A stretch of 8,950 bases of DNA from SAR202 cluster bacterium (GTDB lineage Bacteria; Chloroflexota; Dehalococcoidia; SAR202; CAJWER01): NCBI GenBank assembly GCA_030740335.1, contig JASLXL010000034.1:1-8950 (forward strand), given 5' to 3'. This document shows, piece after piece, positions 1-6,576 of the stretch (within the stretch, counting starts at the first letter, position 1; every line of letters starts with the position of its first letter). The notes beneath the pieces are model-generated. The model was given only the letters and a program-made list of their open reading frames with translations. It made no database searches and was not told where the DNA came from. A program made the translations under genes and the position numbers.

Positions 1-123
1 CTTCTGGTTTCGCTTTCGGCTAAATAAGCTATGTGACGCATTAGCCAGACTCTTTGCCGATGTCCCGATCAGGTTCTGAGTATAAGAAATAAGGAGCCGT
101 TCCAGCGCGCCGGAACCGCATAT

Positions 124-231
124 TCAATTGCTAGTCTTCCAGCTTTCTTCCTCGCCCCGTGAAGAAATCTCCCAGGTCAACCTCTCTGTTGTAGCGCTAC
201 TTTGCTCTAATGGTTCCATTCCGCCTTGCAT
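124..231 (-). CDS. Hypothetical 35-residue peptide ORF behind the repeated promoter module
   Basis: A short open frame of 36 codons including a TGA stop. I would not call it on its own, because the product (rich in Glu and Ser, no membrane segment) resembles nothing I know. It is listed because its ATG lies exactly three bases after a 30-base block that recurs at 6366-6395, where it again precedes an ATG by three bases. The block supplies AGAGG seven bases before the ATG, a good ribosome-site spacing. A second in-frame ATG follows at codon 5. The alternative is that the peptide is only a leader and the real gene lies left of the window. Confidence 0.3.
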   Translation of the reverse strand: MQGGMEPLEQSSATTERLTWEISSRGEEESWKTSN

Positions 232-234
232 GAG

Positions 235-264
235 CCTGCCTCTGGGGCAGTATAGGCTAGGGGG
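235..264 (-). promoter_or_regulatory. Repeated promoter/ribosome-site module, copy 1
   Basis: Read on the minus strand, the block contains CCCCTAG, then TATACT (249-254, a good -10 box), then an inverted repeat CTGCC...GGCAG (236-250) and AGAGG (239-243) shortly before ATG at 229-231. No -35 box is visible at 16-18 bases upstream. The inverted repeat overlaps the expected transcription start, which suits an operator. It lies just past the stop of the glycosidase-like gene, so it would start a new unit running out of the left edge. Copy 2 is at 6366-6395. Confidence 0.5.
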
Positions 265-302
265 AGCAATGGGATGGAGCAGAGGTTAGCCGCGGCTGTC
301 AC

Positions 303-1685
303 CTACCAGACCGAGAAGACTTCGGCGTTGGCAAATCTCAGCACGATCTCCCTGCCTTCCACCGGAGCCAGCGTTTTTCCACGCCACCGAAAGACGTGGT
401 CCAGGGAATCCTGGGTTAGCGGAACGCAGTCTGATATATCCATATCGGGCACCGGACGTCCGTGGACGTATACTCCGGCAACCACCGATCCCCCGGAGGC
501 GTCCGCATTAACGTGGAGTTCCGGCCCGATTGCACGTGGCTTCATCCGCAGTTCGCCCCCCCCAGAGCCAGCTCGCAGGCCGGATAGCCGGTCGCGTCGC
601 CAAGTGGCCAGTCCGATCGAGGATGTTTCTTTTAAACCATCCCGCGTCGTCCCTGCGTGGCTGGAGTCTGATCCCCAGTAATAGACTCTCAGATCATCAC
701 CGTCTTCGATAAAAGAGTTGCCAGTGTAGACCATACCGCAGTCCCAATCGTCGTCGCCACCCAATCCGATGATCGGCGTTCGATCACCGGTTCGCTCCCA
801 CGTCCGTCCGTCTCGGCTGGTGACTAGCTGCACGTCCATGTATCCGTCGGTGGACACCGTTCCGTCGGTGCAACGGAAGTCTTGCAGGAAACCAACCAAT
901 GCCGGGCCGTAGCGAAAGATGGGCATTCCGTAAAACTGCGTATATCGATCCGGATCGCCTCTTCCCCAAGCGTCGTCGGCCTCATCTGGAATTATAGCTG
1001 GGCGAGGCATCGACCATTCCAGCGCATCGGCGCTCTCAGTCCACAGCACCGAGCGACGGCTGTGTCCCCTTACGTTCAGGAATGTCTTTACGATGCCGCG
1101 AAACAGGCGATCACGCTCATCAAAAGTGAACCACCCAACATCTGCATGGCCGGGAATTACAGGCTCCACTGGACCGTCGGTCCAGTGGATGCCGTCCTTT
1201 GAATATGCCAAGTAGTACCCATCGTAAGGCCCGTAACTTGAACGCCCGTACTCGTAGGCCAACATTGTGTACGTTTTCCCCGGCCCCAGGTGAGGGGTGT
1301 GCAGTACATTCTGGTTATGGTCCTGGGTTACAGTCAACGGGCCTCGCGCCGTGGATCTCATTGAAACCCGGTTGAGGTATATGTTGTTGTCAAGGGCGCC
1401 GTTGAAGTCCTCGCACCGGCCGAGTGATGGCTTCCGCCAGACCAAACCATCGTCGCTCTCTGCATACAGGTTGATGTATTGCGTTTCCTTTGAGTAGCTC
1501 TGGTACCACATTCGGTAGAGATCATCCTCTTTGCGGACCGTGCCTCCGATTCGAAGCATCTCCTCCCATGGACGGTCGGCCGATATAACCGGCTCGGGGC
1601 GTTTGAGGCCCGGGTGAACGACCCGAGTTAACCCGCTGGATGCAGCAATGTCATAGTCATCGACGAACAGTGCAATTTCACTCAA
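303..1685 (-). CDS. Glycosidase-like five-bladed beta-propeller protein (GH32/GH43-like)
   Basis: A protein of about 460 residues resembling uncharacterised glycosyl-hydrolase-like propeller proteins found near sugar-use genes. Four blade motifs of the S-x-D-G-x-x-W kind, similar to sialidase Asp boxes, recur at about residues 77-83 (SDDGLVW), 162-168 (SKDGIHW), 218-224 (SADALEW, degenerate) and 290-296 (SRDGRTW). The last 90 residues look like the small beta domain that often follows, ending near FANAEVFSVW. I cannot assign catalytic acids with confidence, so substrate and activity are open. No signal peptide is visible, suggesting a cytoplasmic protein. The start is uncertain: the frame opens at a TTG at 1739 with no ribosome site and almost on the predicted transcription start. 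A second TTG at 1685 has GGAGAA nine bases upstream and is preferred. The gene appears monocistronic with its own promoter. Confidence 0.75.
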   Translation of the reverse strand: MSEIALFVDDYDIAASSGLTRVVHPGLKRPEPVISADRPWEEMLRIGGTVRKEDDLYRMWYQSYSKETQYINLYAESDDGLVWRKPSLGRCEDFNGALDNNIYLNRVSMRSTARGPLTVTQDHNQNVLHTPHLGPGKTYTMLAYEYGRSSYGPYDGYYLAYSKDGIHWTDGPVEPVIPGHADVGWFTFDERDRLFRGIVKTFLNVRGHSRRSVLWTESADALEWSMPRPAIIPDEADDAWGRGDPDRYTQFYGMPIFRYGPALVGFLQDFRCTDGTVSTDGYMDVQLVTSRDGRTWERTGDRTPIIGLGGDDDWDCGMVYTGNSFIEDGDDLRVYYWGSDSSHAGTTRDGLKETSSIGLATWRRDRLSGLRAGSGGGELRMKPRAIGPELHVNADASGGSVVAGVYVHGRPVPDMDISDCVPLTQDSLDHVFRWRGKTLAPVEGREIVLRFANAEVFSVW

Positions 1686-1747
1686 AGCGTGCTCTTCTCC
1701 ATGTGGCCGTTGGTTCGTTGGGCGTATTCTCTCACGCAACCAATTGC

Positions 1748-1776
1748 AATATCAAAATCCCTATGTACCAATTCAA
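1748..1776 (-). promoter_or_regulatory. Predicted promoter of the glycosidase-like gene
   Basis: On the minus strand, TTGAAT (1771-1776) and GATATT (1748-1753) are separated by exactly 17 bases and match the -35 and -10 consensus at four of six positions each. Transcription would start near 1741, giving a leader of about 55 bases to the TTG start at 1685. The stretch is AT-rich compared with its surroundings. Confidence 0.45.
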
Positions 1777-2166
1777 GCGATTGACCAAGGAAAGAGGGCG
1801 GAACATTGTGGCTGAATTACTGATTATCAAAAAGGTTCAACAGCGATTGAAGTGCGGGCGCACGACGGTACATGCCATGCGGCAGCAAAGGCTGCGGGAA
1901 TGTCACTCGGGACGCTCTAGTCACACCTGCGCCGGGTATGAGAGAAGCACCCCGATCTATACGCAGCAATACGCAAGGTCAGGAAGACCTAGCTCGCGAT
2001 CAGGCACAGGGCCGCTGGCCAGTCGTACCAGCCGTGGGATGTGACGAAGCCCCTGCTCCACGAGACAGACGCGGTGGTCTCGGCAACCCCAATAAGCGCG
2101 CATCCAGTCGGAGAGTCCACCTTCTCGAAACTTTAAATGCGGAAATCGATCAACACAGGGTCCTGA
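1777..2166. other. Intergenic stretch without a recognisable gene
   Basis: Between the promoter of the glycosidase-like gene and the end of the NHL-repeat gene I see no convincing coding region, tRNA or repeat. Open frames on the plus strand (1640-2044 and 1872-2255) are rich in Arg, Pro and Gly, overlap real genes and lack ribosome sites. A 48-codon stop-free stretch on the minus strand ending at 1989 reads somewhat like protein but has no start or recognisable family. The segment could be decayed sequence. Confidence 0.4.
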
Positions 2167-2193
2167 CCCTCGAGCCGGGAACAGGGTCGAGGG
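2167..2193 (-). terminator. Hairpin after the NHL-repeat gene, weak terminator candidate
   Basis: CCCTCGA (2167-2173) and TCGAGGG (2187-2193) form a perfect 7-bp inverted repeat with a 13-base loop, starting 11 bases past the stop codon of the NHL gene. The following bases on the minus strand contain no T run, so a standard intrinsic terminator is doubtful; it could be an RNA-stabilising 3' hairpin. Confidence 0.3.
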
Positions 2194-2204
2194 CGGGCTC
2201 AGGG

Positions 2205-3299
2205 CTAGACGACGATCGGCTCCTCCTCCAGGTCCACCTCCATCAGACGGAGTGAGGGATACGCCTCCTTCTGGTAGACCTGCACTCTGAACCTCTGGTT
2301 GTCGGCCACCAGGACGTGTCCTTCATCGGTCAGCTTGACCGACACTGGACGTCGGAAGAACTTCTCAAGGTATACGTCCTCGGACATGAACCTCTGTTTG
2401 ATGATCTCGGTACTTTGGGCGGCGCCGGCTGCGACGGCCCACTTGGAGAGAGTCGCTGCGCCGTGGAAGACGTCCACGAAGCGTCCGTCGTGTGCAAGCA
2501 CCTGCACCCGGTCGTTTTTCCAGTCAGCCACATAGATGTCCCCGTCCAGGTCCACCGCCACGCTGGTGGGCCGGTTGAACTGGCCGATGTCGTTCCCTGA
2601 CGAGCCGAAAGATGCGAGGAACCGCCCGTCGCCGGTGAATTTCTGCACACGGTCGTTGCGCCAGTCCGCGACGTAGACGTTGCCCTCGTGGTCCAACGTA
2701 ATGCCCCACGGGAGATTGAACTCCCCATCGCCGGTGCCTGGAGAGCCCCAGTTGAGCAGAAACCGGCCGTCTCTCGTGAACTTCTGGATGCGGCTGTTGC
2801 AGTGGTCGACCACGAATAGGTTGTCATCGGGGTCAAACACGATGCTGCTGGGGCCGTTCAGCTCACCGTCGCCTCTTCCGGTCGTCCCCCAGTGGGAAAC
2901 GAATTTCCCAGACTGTTGTACTATCTGGCCTCTGCGGATGATACTTTGCACACCGCCATCGGCAGCTACCTCTTCAGGGTCGATGGTGAAGGCGTTGATG
3001 CGGTTGGTCAGCTCGTCCGCGATGTAAAGTAGCCCATCGCGGCCGAAGGCCAAAGAGGTGGGTCTGGCTATCTGCCCTACCCGGGTGCCGACCTCTCCGA
3101 ACTCACCCAGGTACTCTTCGTCGTCAAAGGTATTGAGGACGATCTTGGCGTGGTCCAGCTGCTGACGGCACAGAACTGCCATCACACCATCCGGTCTGAG
3201 CGCCAGGTCCCACGGGTTGTGGTACCAGATATTGTCGGCGCCTCCGATGGACTTTACGTACCGCCACCCCGCTCGCAGCAGCACCTCTTGCTTGGCCAT
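2205..3299 (-). CDS. NHL-repeat six-bladed beta-propeller protein
   Basis: A 364-residue protein built from NHL-type blades at about residues 29-44, 78-105, 148-175, 196-223, 243-270 and 317-344. The clearest blades carry the pattern G-x-F-x-x-P-x-x-I/V...D-x-x-G-x-x-Y-V-A-D...N-x-R-V-Q (YVADWRNDRVQKF, IYVADWKNDRVQVL). NHL propellers are usually binding scaffolds, and some have lyase or hydrolase activity; no catalytic site can be assigned here. There is no signal peptide or membrane segment, unlike many NHL proteins of environmental bacteria. The ATG at 3299 is preferred because GAGGTG lies about seven bases upstream; a GTG at 3308 is in frame but overlaps that site. It follows DUF1800 by 98 bases with no obvious promoter between, suggesting one cassette with DUF1501 and DUF1800. 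Confidence 0.88.
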   Translation of the reverse strand: MAKQEVLLRAGWRYVKSIGGADNIWYHNPWDLALRPDGVMAVLCRQQLDHAKIVLNTFDDEEYLGEFGEVGTRVGQIARPTSLAFGRDGLLYIADELTNRINAFTIDPEEVAADGGVQSIIRRGQIVQQSGKFVSHWGTTGRGDGELNGPSSIVFDPDDNLFVVDHCNSRIQKFTRDGRFLLNWGSPGTGDGEFNLPWGITLDHEGNVYVADWRNDRVQKFTGDGRFLASFGSSGNDIGQFNRPTSVAVDLDGDIYVADWKNDRVQVLAHDGRFVDVFHGAATLSKWAVAAGAAQSTEIIKQRFMSEDVYLEKFFRRPVSVKLTDEGHVLVADNQRFRVQVYQKEAYPSLRLMEVDLEEEPIVV

Positions 3300-3397
3300 A
3301 GCGATCACCTCATGGATATAGAGTCGGGACGCCTCAACCTAGCGCCGTTTCCCGTGCCGCCGGAGCATTGCGGTCCGGACGGCCGGAGTACTGGTGC

Positions 3398-4795
3398 CTA
3401 CGCGAGCTGGAAGTCGGGCGTCGCGGCTATGAACGTCAGAAGGCCGGCCACGGTCCGCCCGAAGGCTTTGCGGCCCTCCGCCGTGTCGAGCCCCCGGCTA
3501 TCGATTTGAGTGGCGTACTCGACAAGGCCCTCTCTGGTGGCGTCCGATACCTCGTAGCATCCGATTAGCTCGAGGCAGCCATCGACCAGCTCTGCCGGCG
3601 TGAGTTCGTGGCCCGCGGCGGCCAGCCGCTCATGGATCGCCCGTACGCCGGGCCTGTCGAGATCGCCCATTCTGGACGAGGCGTAGTTGATCCGCTCGAT
3701 CAGCGAGCCGCTGTCGACCCACTCCTTGCCCGTGTGCCATCCCTCTACCGTGGGAGGGTTGAGGGGCTCCTGACCCATGTTCACCGACCGCACGACGGAG
3801 TCGTCCATCAGGTCAATGGGCATCGCCTCCGCAAGGTACCTGCCACCGGTCATGTCGAAGTCGCCGGCAAGCCGGCTGACGCCCACTATGGTCTCCACAG
3901 GGCTCTTCATCTTAGCGAATCGCGCCTGCTTGAAGAAGTTGGACAACAGCAGGGCGCGCATGACCGACCTGATGTCGTAGCCCGACTCGACATAGACCCC
4001 GGCCAGGGTCTGAATAGCCTCTTCGTCGGGCTCGTCTGAAACGAAGAAGTTGTACAGCTTTGTTGCGATGAACCTGGCAGTTGCCGGATGGCGGACTATG
4101 ATGTCGATTACGTCCTCGCCGTTGAACCGGCCCGTCTCCCCCAGGAACTCCTTCTCCCCATCGTCGTGGTCCTCGGGTCTGTACTCGAACTTTGGAAATA
4201 CGGAGCGGTAGGGGCCGGCCCCAATCCTGCGGAAAGTCCAGCCGGTAAAGGCGCGGGCTGCGGCCTTTACGTCGTCCTCGGTGTAGTTGCCGACCCCCAT
4301 CGAGAACAGCTCAAGCAGCTCGCGACCGTAGTTCTCGTTGGGCTCGTCCTTGTGGCTCTGGCAGTTGTCCAGCCAGAATGACATCGCGGGGTCCTTGGAG
4401 AGCTCGACGAGAATGGTCCGAAAGTTGCCCAGGCTGTGCTTTCGAAAGGTCCCGATCTGAGCATCCAGCAACTCGTTAGGCTCGACCTTAACGGCCGCCG
4501 TGGCGAAGAGCCCGTGCCAGAACAGCACCATCTTCTCTTCCAACGGCCGGCCCGTCCGGACCATGTTGTAGAGCCAACGAGGTAGGCTGGACCTCCGGAA
4601 GCCTACGGTATCGGAAGGGGCCTCGTAGCGATCGAAGAGGTCTTCGTCGGCGGGTGGAGACCCTTCGGGGTGCACGAGGTCCTCGACCGTGGCCTCGTAG
4701 CCGCGGGCGGCCAGGTCCTCGAGCTCCGAGAACGTCGCGCCGAATCCGGCCCGTCGCATCAGGTGCGCCATCAGTGCGATGTCGTTGGCGCTCAT
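3398..4795 (-). CDS. DUF1800 family protein
   Basis: A 465-residue protein with full DUF1800 architecture. It has HLMRRAGFGAT at about residues 11-21, KMVLFWHGLFAT near 88-99, and the family signature NENYGRELLELFSMGVG followed by YTEDDVKAAARAFTGW at about 153-186. The C-terminal third includes EPLNPPTVEGWHTG. The family has no settled biochemical function; members are typically encoded beside DUF1501 proteins. The ATG at 4795 is chosen because AGGAGG (4802-4807) lies six bases upstream; an earlier ATG at 4852 would only add residues encoded by the repeat-bearing spacer. Many relatives carry an export signal, but this one begins directly with the conserved domain. DUF1501 is upstream and the NHL gene downstream on the same strand. 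Confidence 0.92.
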   Translation of the reverse strand: MSANDIALMAHLMRRAGFGATFSELEDLAARGYEATVEDLVHPEGSPPADEDLFDRYEAPSDTVGFRRSSLPRWLYNMVRTGRPLEEKMVLFWHGLFATAAVKVEPNELLDAQIGTFRKHSLGNFRTILVELSKDPAMSFWLDNCQSHKDEPNENYGRELLELFSMGVGNYTEDDVKAAARAFTGWTFRRIGAGPYRSVFPKFEYRPEDHDDGEKEFLGETGRFNGEDVIDIIVRHPATARFIATKLYNFFVSDEPDEEAIQTLAGVYVESGYDIRSVMRALLLSNFFKQARFAKMKSPVETIVGVSRLAGDFDMTGGRYLAEAMPIDLMDDSVVRSVNMGQEPLNPPTVEGWHTGKEWVDSGSLIERINYASSRMGDLDRPGVRAIHERLAAAGHELTPAELVDGCLELIGCYEVSDATREGLVEYATQIDSRGLDTAEGRKAFGRTVAGLLTFIAATPDFQLA

Positions 4796-4820
4796 GATGC
4801 CCCTCCTAAGCGGGAAGTGA

Positions 4821-4893
4821 ACCACAGAGGACACAGAGATAGGCGAGAGCAAAAGGCTTTGCAGACACTCTTCCCCTATTTGCTCTCTGTGGT
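4821..4893. repeat. Intergenic composite inverted repeat between DUF1501 and DUF1800
   Basis: The 108-base spacer holds two perfect 9-bp inverted repeats that share bases. ACCACAGAG (4821-4829) pairs with CTCTGTGGT (4885-4893), and GAGAGCAAA (4845-4853) pairs with TTTGCTCTC (4879-4887). A third small hairpin, GCAAA/TTTGC (4849-4853 with 4858-4862), competes for the same bases. CACAGAG also occurs twice in direct orientation (4823-4829, 4832-4838). From memory, similar ACCACAGAG/CACAGAG elements occur between genes in many environmental bacterial genomes, so this may be a dispersed intergenic repeat. It could also set relative expression of the two flanking genes. Confidence 0.65.
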
Positions 4894-4903
4894 GGACCTC
4901 TTT

Positions 4904-6043
4904 CTAGTTCTTGAACATGTCGAACTGCTCGAAGCGGCCGTTAACGATGGGGTCGGGCTCCAGGCCGAGCCAATGATCGAGGACGGTGGAGTAGGTCGAC
5001 CGGAAGTCGTTGGTGTACTGGAGATCGCCGTCGAAAAGGTCCTTCTCGTCCCGGGACGGGTACTCGCCGTACACGGCGCCGTCGACGGCGCCGCCGATCA
5101 CGAAGGCCGTAGCGCCTGCTCCGTGGTCTGTGCCGAAGGAGCCGTTGTCGGCCACGCGGCGACCGAACTCGCTGAACATGAGCACGATCACGTCGTCCTC
5201 GCGCCCGTGCTCTCTCATGTCGTCGAAGAAGTCGCCGACCGCCCCGGATACCTCATCCCACAGCTGGGCATGCGTGGCAGCCTGCATGGAATGCGTGTCG
5301 AAACTTCCGTGCTGGGAGTAGAAAATCCGGCTGCCCACGTCCGCCAGCAGTACCTGGGCAATGCGCTTGAAGTCCTGGGCGATTGGATTGGACGCGTACT
5401 CGACGGCCGAGCTGTACTTCTCCGGCGTGGCTCTCAGGATGTCGGCTCCCTTGAGCGCGTTGGTGCCGGTCTGGCCGAGATAGCCCATCACGCCGCTCTC
5501 GACCATGTGCCGCCCGTACATATTGGCGAACGCCTCGATGGCGTACTTCTTGAGCCACTCATCCTCCAGGTCCGGGAACAGCCCGTAGGTCTCCAGGTTG
5601 CCCACTGAGGCCACCGGAACACCGACGCTGGCCATCGCTCTCGGCAGCCCCTTGCCAAAGTTGACTCCCAGGATCACGTTCTCCCCCTTGGGATCAATGT
5701 GCTTGATCGCGCGACCGAGCCAGCCTTCCGTGCCGATCGCGTCCGGCTCGGCGGTGTGCCAGATGTCCATCGACCTGAAGTGAGACCTCTCGGAGATCCC
5801 GTGGCCCAGCCCGTGGACCATCGCCACCTTGCCCTGGTCCCACAGCTCCTTGATGGGCCCCATGCTCGGGTGGAAGCCGTATTCATCGTCTATTTGCAGG
5901 ACGTCTTCCGGCGCGATGTTCACCTTCGGCCGGTGGTCGTAGTAGTGACCGTCAGTGTAGGGCACCACCGTGTTCAGAGGATCGTTTCCGCCTGAAAGCT
6001 GCAATACGACCAGCGCCTTCTCTCGGTGACGTATCGACACCAT
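4904..6043 (-). CDS. DUF1501 family protein
   Basis: A 379-residue protein with the motifs of the DUF1501 family, which is related to the sulfatase/alkaline phosphatase fold. It has LSGGNDPLNTVVPY at residues 16-29, GFHPSM at 56-61, HFRSMDIWHTAEPD at 88-101, GSFDTH at 246-251, FSEFGRRV at 290-297 and NGSFGTDHG at 300-308. These Asp, Asn and His motifs are where related enzymes bind metal, but no reaction is established for the family. Most family members I know start with a twin-arginine signal; here the conserved domain starts within ten residues of the ATG and an in-frame TGA sits just upstream, so no signal is encoded. GGGAG lies a few bases before the ATG. It is the first gene of the DUF1501-DUF1800-NHL cassette; the usual order is DUF1800 first. 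Confidence 0.93.
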   Translation of the reverse strand: MVSIRHREKALVVLQLSGGNDPLNTVVPYTDGHYYDHRPKVNIAPEDVLQIDDEYGFHPSMGPIKELWDQGKVAMVHGLGHGISERSHFRSMDIWHTAEPDAIGTEGWLGRAIKHIDPKGENVILGVNFGKGLPRAMASVGVPVASVGNLETYGLFPDLEDEWLKKYAIEAFANMYGRHMVESGVMGYLGQTGTNALKGADILRATPEKYSSAVEYASNPIAQDFKRIAQVLLADVGSRIFYSQHGSFDTHSMQAATHAQLWDEVSGAVGDFFDDMREHGREDDVIVLMFSEFGRRVADNGSFGTDHGAGATAFVIGGAVDGAVYGEYPSRDEKDLFDGDLQYTNDFRSTYSTVLDHWLGLEPDPIVNGRFEQFDMFKN

Positions 6044-6080
6044 GACTGTCTCCCATAAAGTCTGTCAATCATTCTGTTTT

Positions 6081-6089
6081 ATTCTATCA
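6081..6089 (-). promoter_or_regulatory. Predicted extended -10 promoter of the DUF1501 cassette
   Basis: On the minus strand, TGA followed by TAGAAT (6081-6086) matches an extended -10 element (TGn plus five of six bases of TATAAT). No good -35 box is present, as is common with extended -10 promoters. Transcription would begin near 6074, about 30 bases before the DUF1501 start, within a locally AT-rich stretch. Confidence 0.45.
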
Positions 6090-6155
6090 AGTCTTGTGCC
6101 ATAAAGCATTCACCGCGTTACACCTGCTTCGTGCGTCAGTCCAATTCGGCTCCAA

Positions 6156-6362
6156 CTATCCCTTAACCGGAATTCCCCATATCAAGCTGCCTGGATCCAA
6201 GCAACGCTCCATCCTCGATGAGAGCCATGTAATATCACTCACGGAGCACCCTGCGACCCGGCTTCTCCTGGTCGCTCCGTCGGCCCCTGTACAAGCCATC
6301 CCTAGCAAGATCGGCACGAATCCCAGTACCAGGACAACAGCATGTCTCATCGTGTCACGCAT
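6156..6362 (-). CDS. Small lipoprotein-like ORF, possibly truncated
   Basis: A 68-residue frame starting with a charged segment (MRDTMRHA), a hydrophobic core (VVLVLGFVPILLG) and a cysteine in MAC at about residue 20, resembling a lipoprotein signal peptide with an imperfect lipobox (Gly where Leu is usual). The rest (SDITWLSSRMERC...) has no recognisable domain and may be out-of-frame decay. Support comes from the second copy of the repeated module, which provides TATACT, AGAGG and the ATG three bases after the block. An internal ATG at 6350 is an alternative start. It lies between the tRNA fragment and the DUF1501 cassette. It could be a real small envelope protein or the 5' remnant of a longer gene. 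Confidence 0.4.
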   Translation of the reverse strand: MRDTMRHAVVLVLGFVPILLGMACTGADGATRRSRVAGCSVSDITWLSSRMERCLDPGSLIWGIPVKG

Positions 6363-6365
6363 AAC

Positions 6366-6395
6366 CCTGCCTCTGGGGGCAGTATAGACTAGGGG
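6366..6395 (-). promoter_or_regulatory. Repeated promoter/ribosome-site module, copy 2
   Basis: Second copy of the block at 235-264, in the same orientation. On the minus strand it has CCCCTAG, TATACT (6381-6386), the CTGCC...GGCAG inverted repeat and AGAGG (6370-6374), then ATG at 6360-6362 at the same three-base distance. It differs from copy 1 by one substitution (position 6388) and by the lengths of two G runs. Sequences outside the block diverge, so the conserved part is exactly the stretch from the promoter to the start codon. Confidence 0.55.
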
Positions 6396-6423
6396 TAAGG
6401 AGGGGCCGAGGAGTGGTGCCGTC

Positions 6424-6490
6424 GTGACCCACAAATCTTGGTCACAGAATGGTCACGAACTGTCAGAGAGTGGCCGGTACGGGTTGTGAC
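6424..6490. promoter_or_regulatory. Cluster of GTGAC/GTCAC half-sites beside the tRNA fragment
   Basis: Four GTGAC or GTCAC words occur in 67 bases: 6424-6428, 6441-6445, 6452-6456 and 6486-6490. The first two form a GTGACC/GGTCAC inverted repeat with a 10-base gap; the second and third are direct GGTCAC repeats 11 bases apart. No gene is convincing here. They lie about 90-150 bases left of the tRNA remnant, where arm-type recombinase or excisionase sites could be expected, but an ordinary operator is equally possible. Confidence 0.3.
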
Positions 6491-6576
6491 GGTCTAACAC
6501 CACTGACCCCTGTGCCATGGTATGGAGGGGTATTCTCTGGGACGGGCTGATACAAGCCAAAACAGGCACTGTACAA

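Noticed and set aside
288..297. AGCCGCGGCT palindrome just after the stop of the glycosidase-like gene as a terminator.
   Set aside because: Only 10 bp with no loop and no T run on either strand; no support for termination.
1989..2135. Minus-strand stop-free stretch whose translation contains SRGFVTSHGWYDWP, reminiscent of a loop between transporter helices.
   Set aside because: Only about 48 codons, no start codon with a ribosome site, and the resemblance is too short to name a family or a pseudogene.
1872..2255. Plus-strand ORF of 127 codons between the glycosidase-like and NHL genes.
   Set aside because: Low-complexity Arg/Pro/Gly/Ala product, no ribosome site, runs into the antisense of the NHL gene, no recognisable motif.
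4670..5608. Plus-strand ORF of 312 codons, the longest frame opposite a gene.
   Set aside because: It is antisense to DUF1501 and to the spacer; the minus frame has all family motifs, while the plus product is Val/Leu/Glu-rich shadow sequence.
6500..6576. Possible 5' half of the tRNA or a self-splicing intron upstream of the tRNA fragment.
   Set aside because: No AGGAGCG acceptor strand or D-arm sequence is found in the preceding bases, and no intron core was recognisable.
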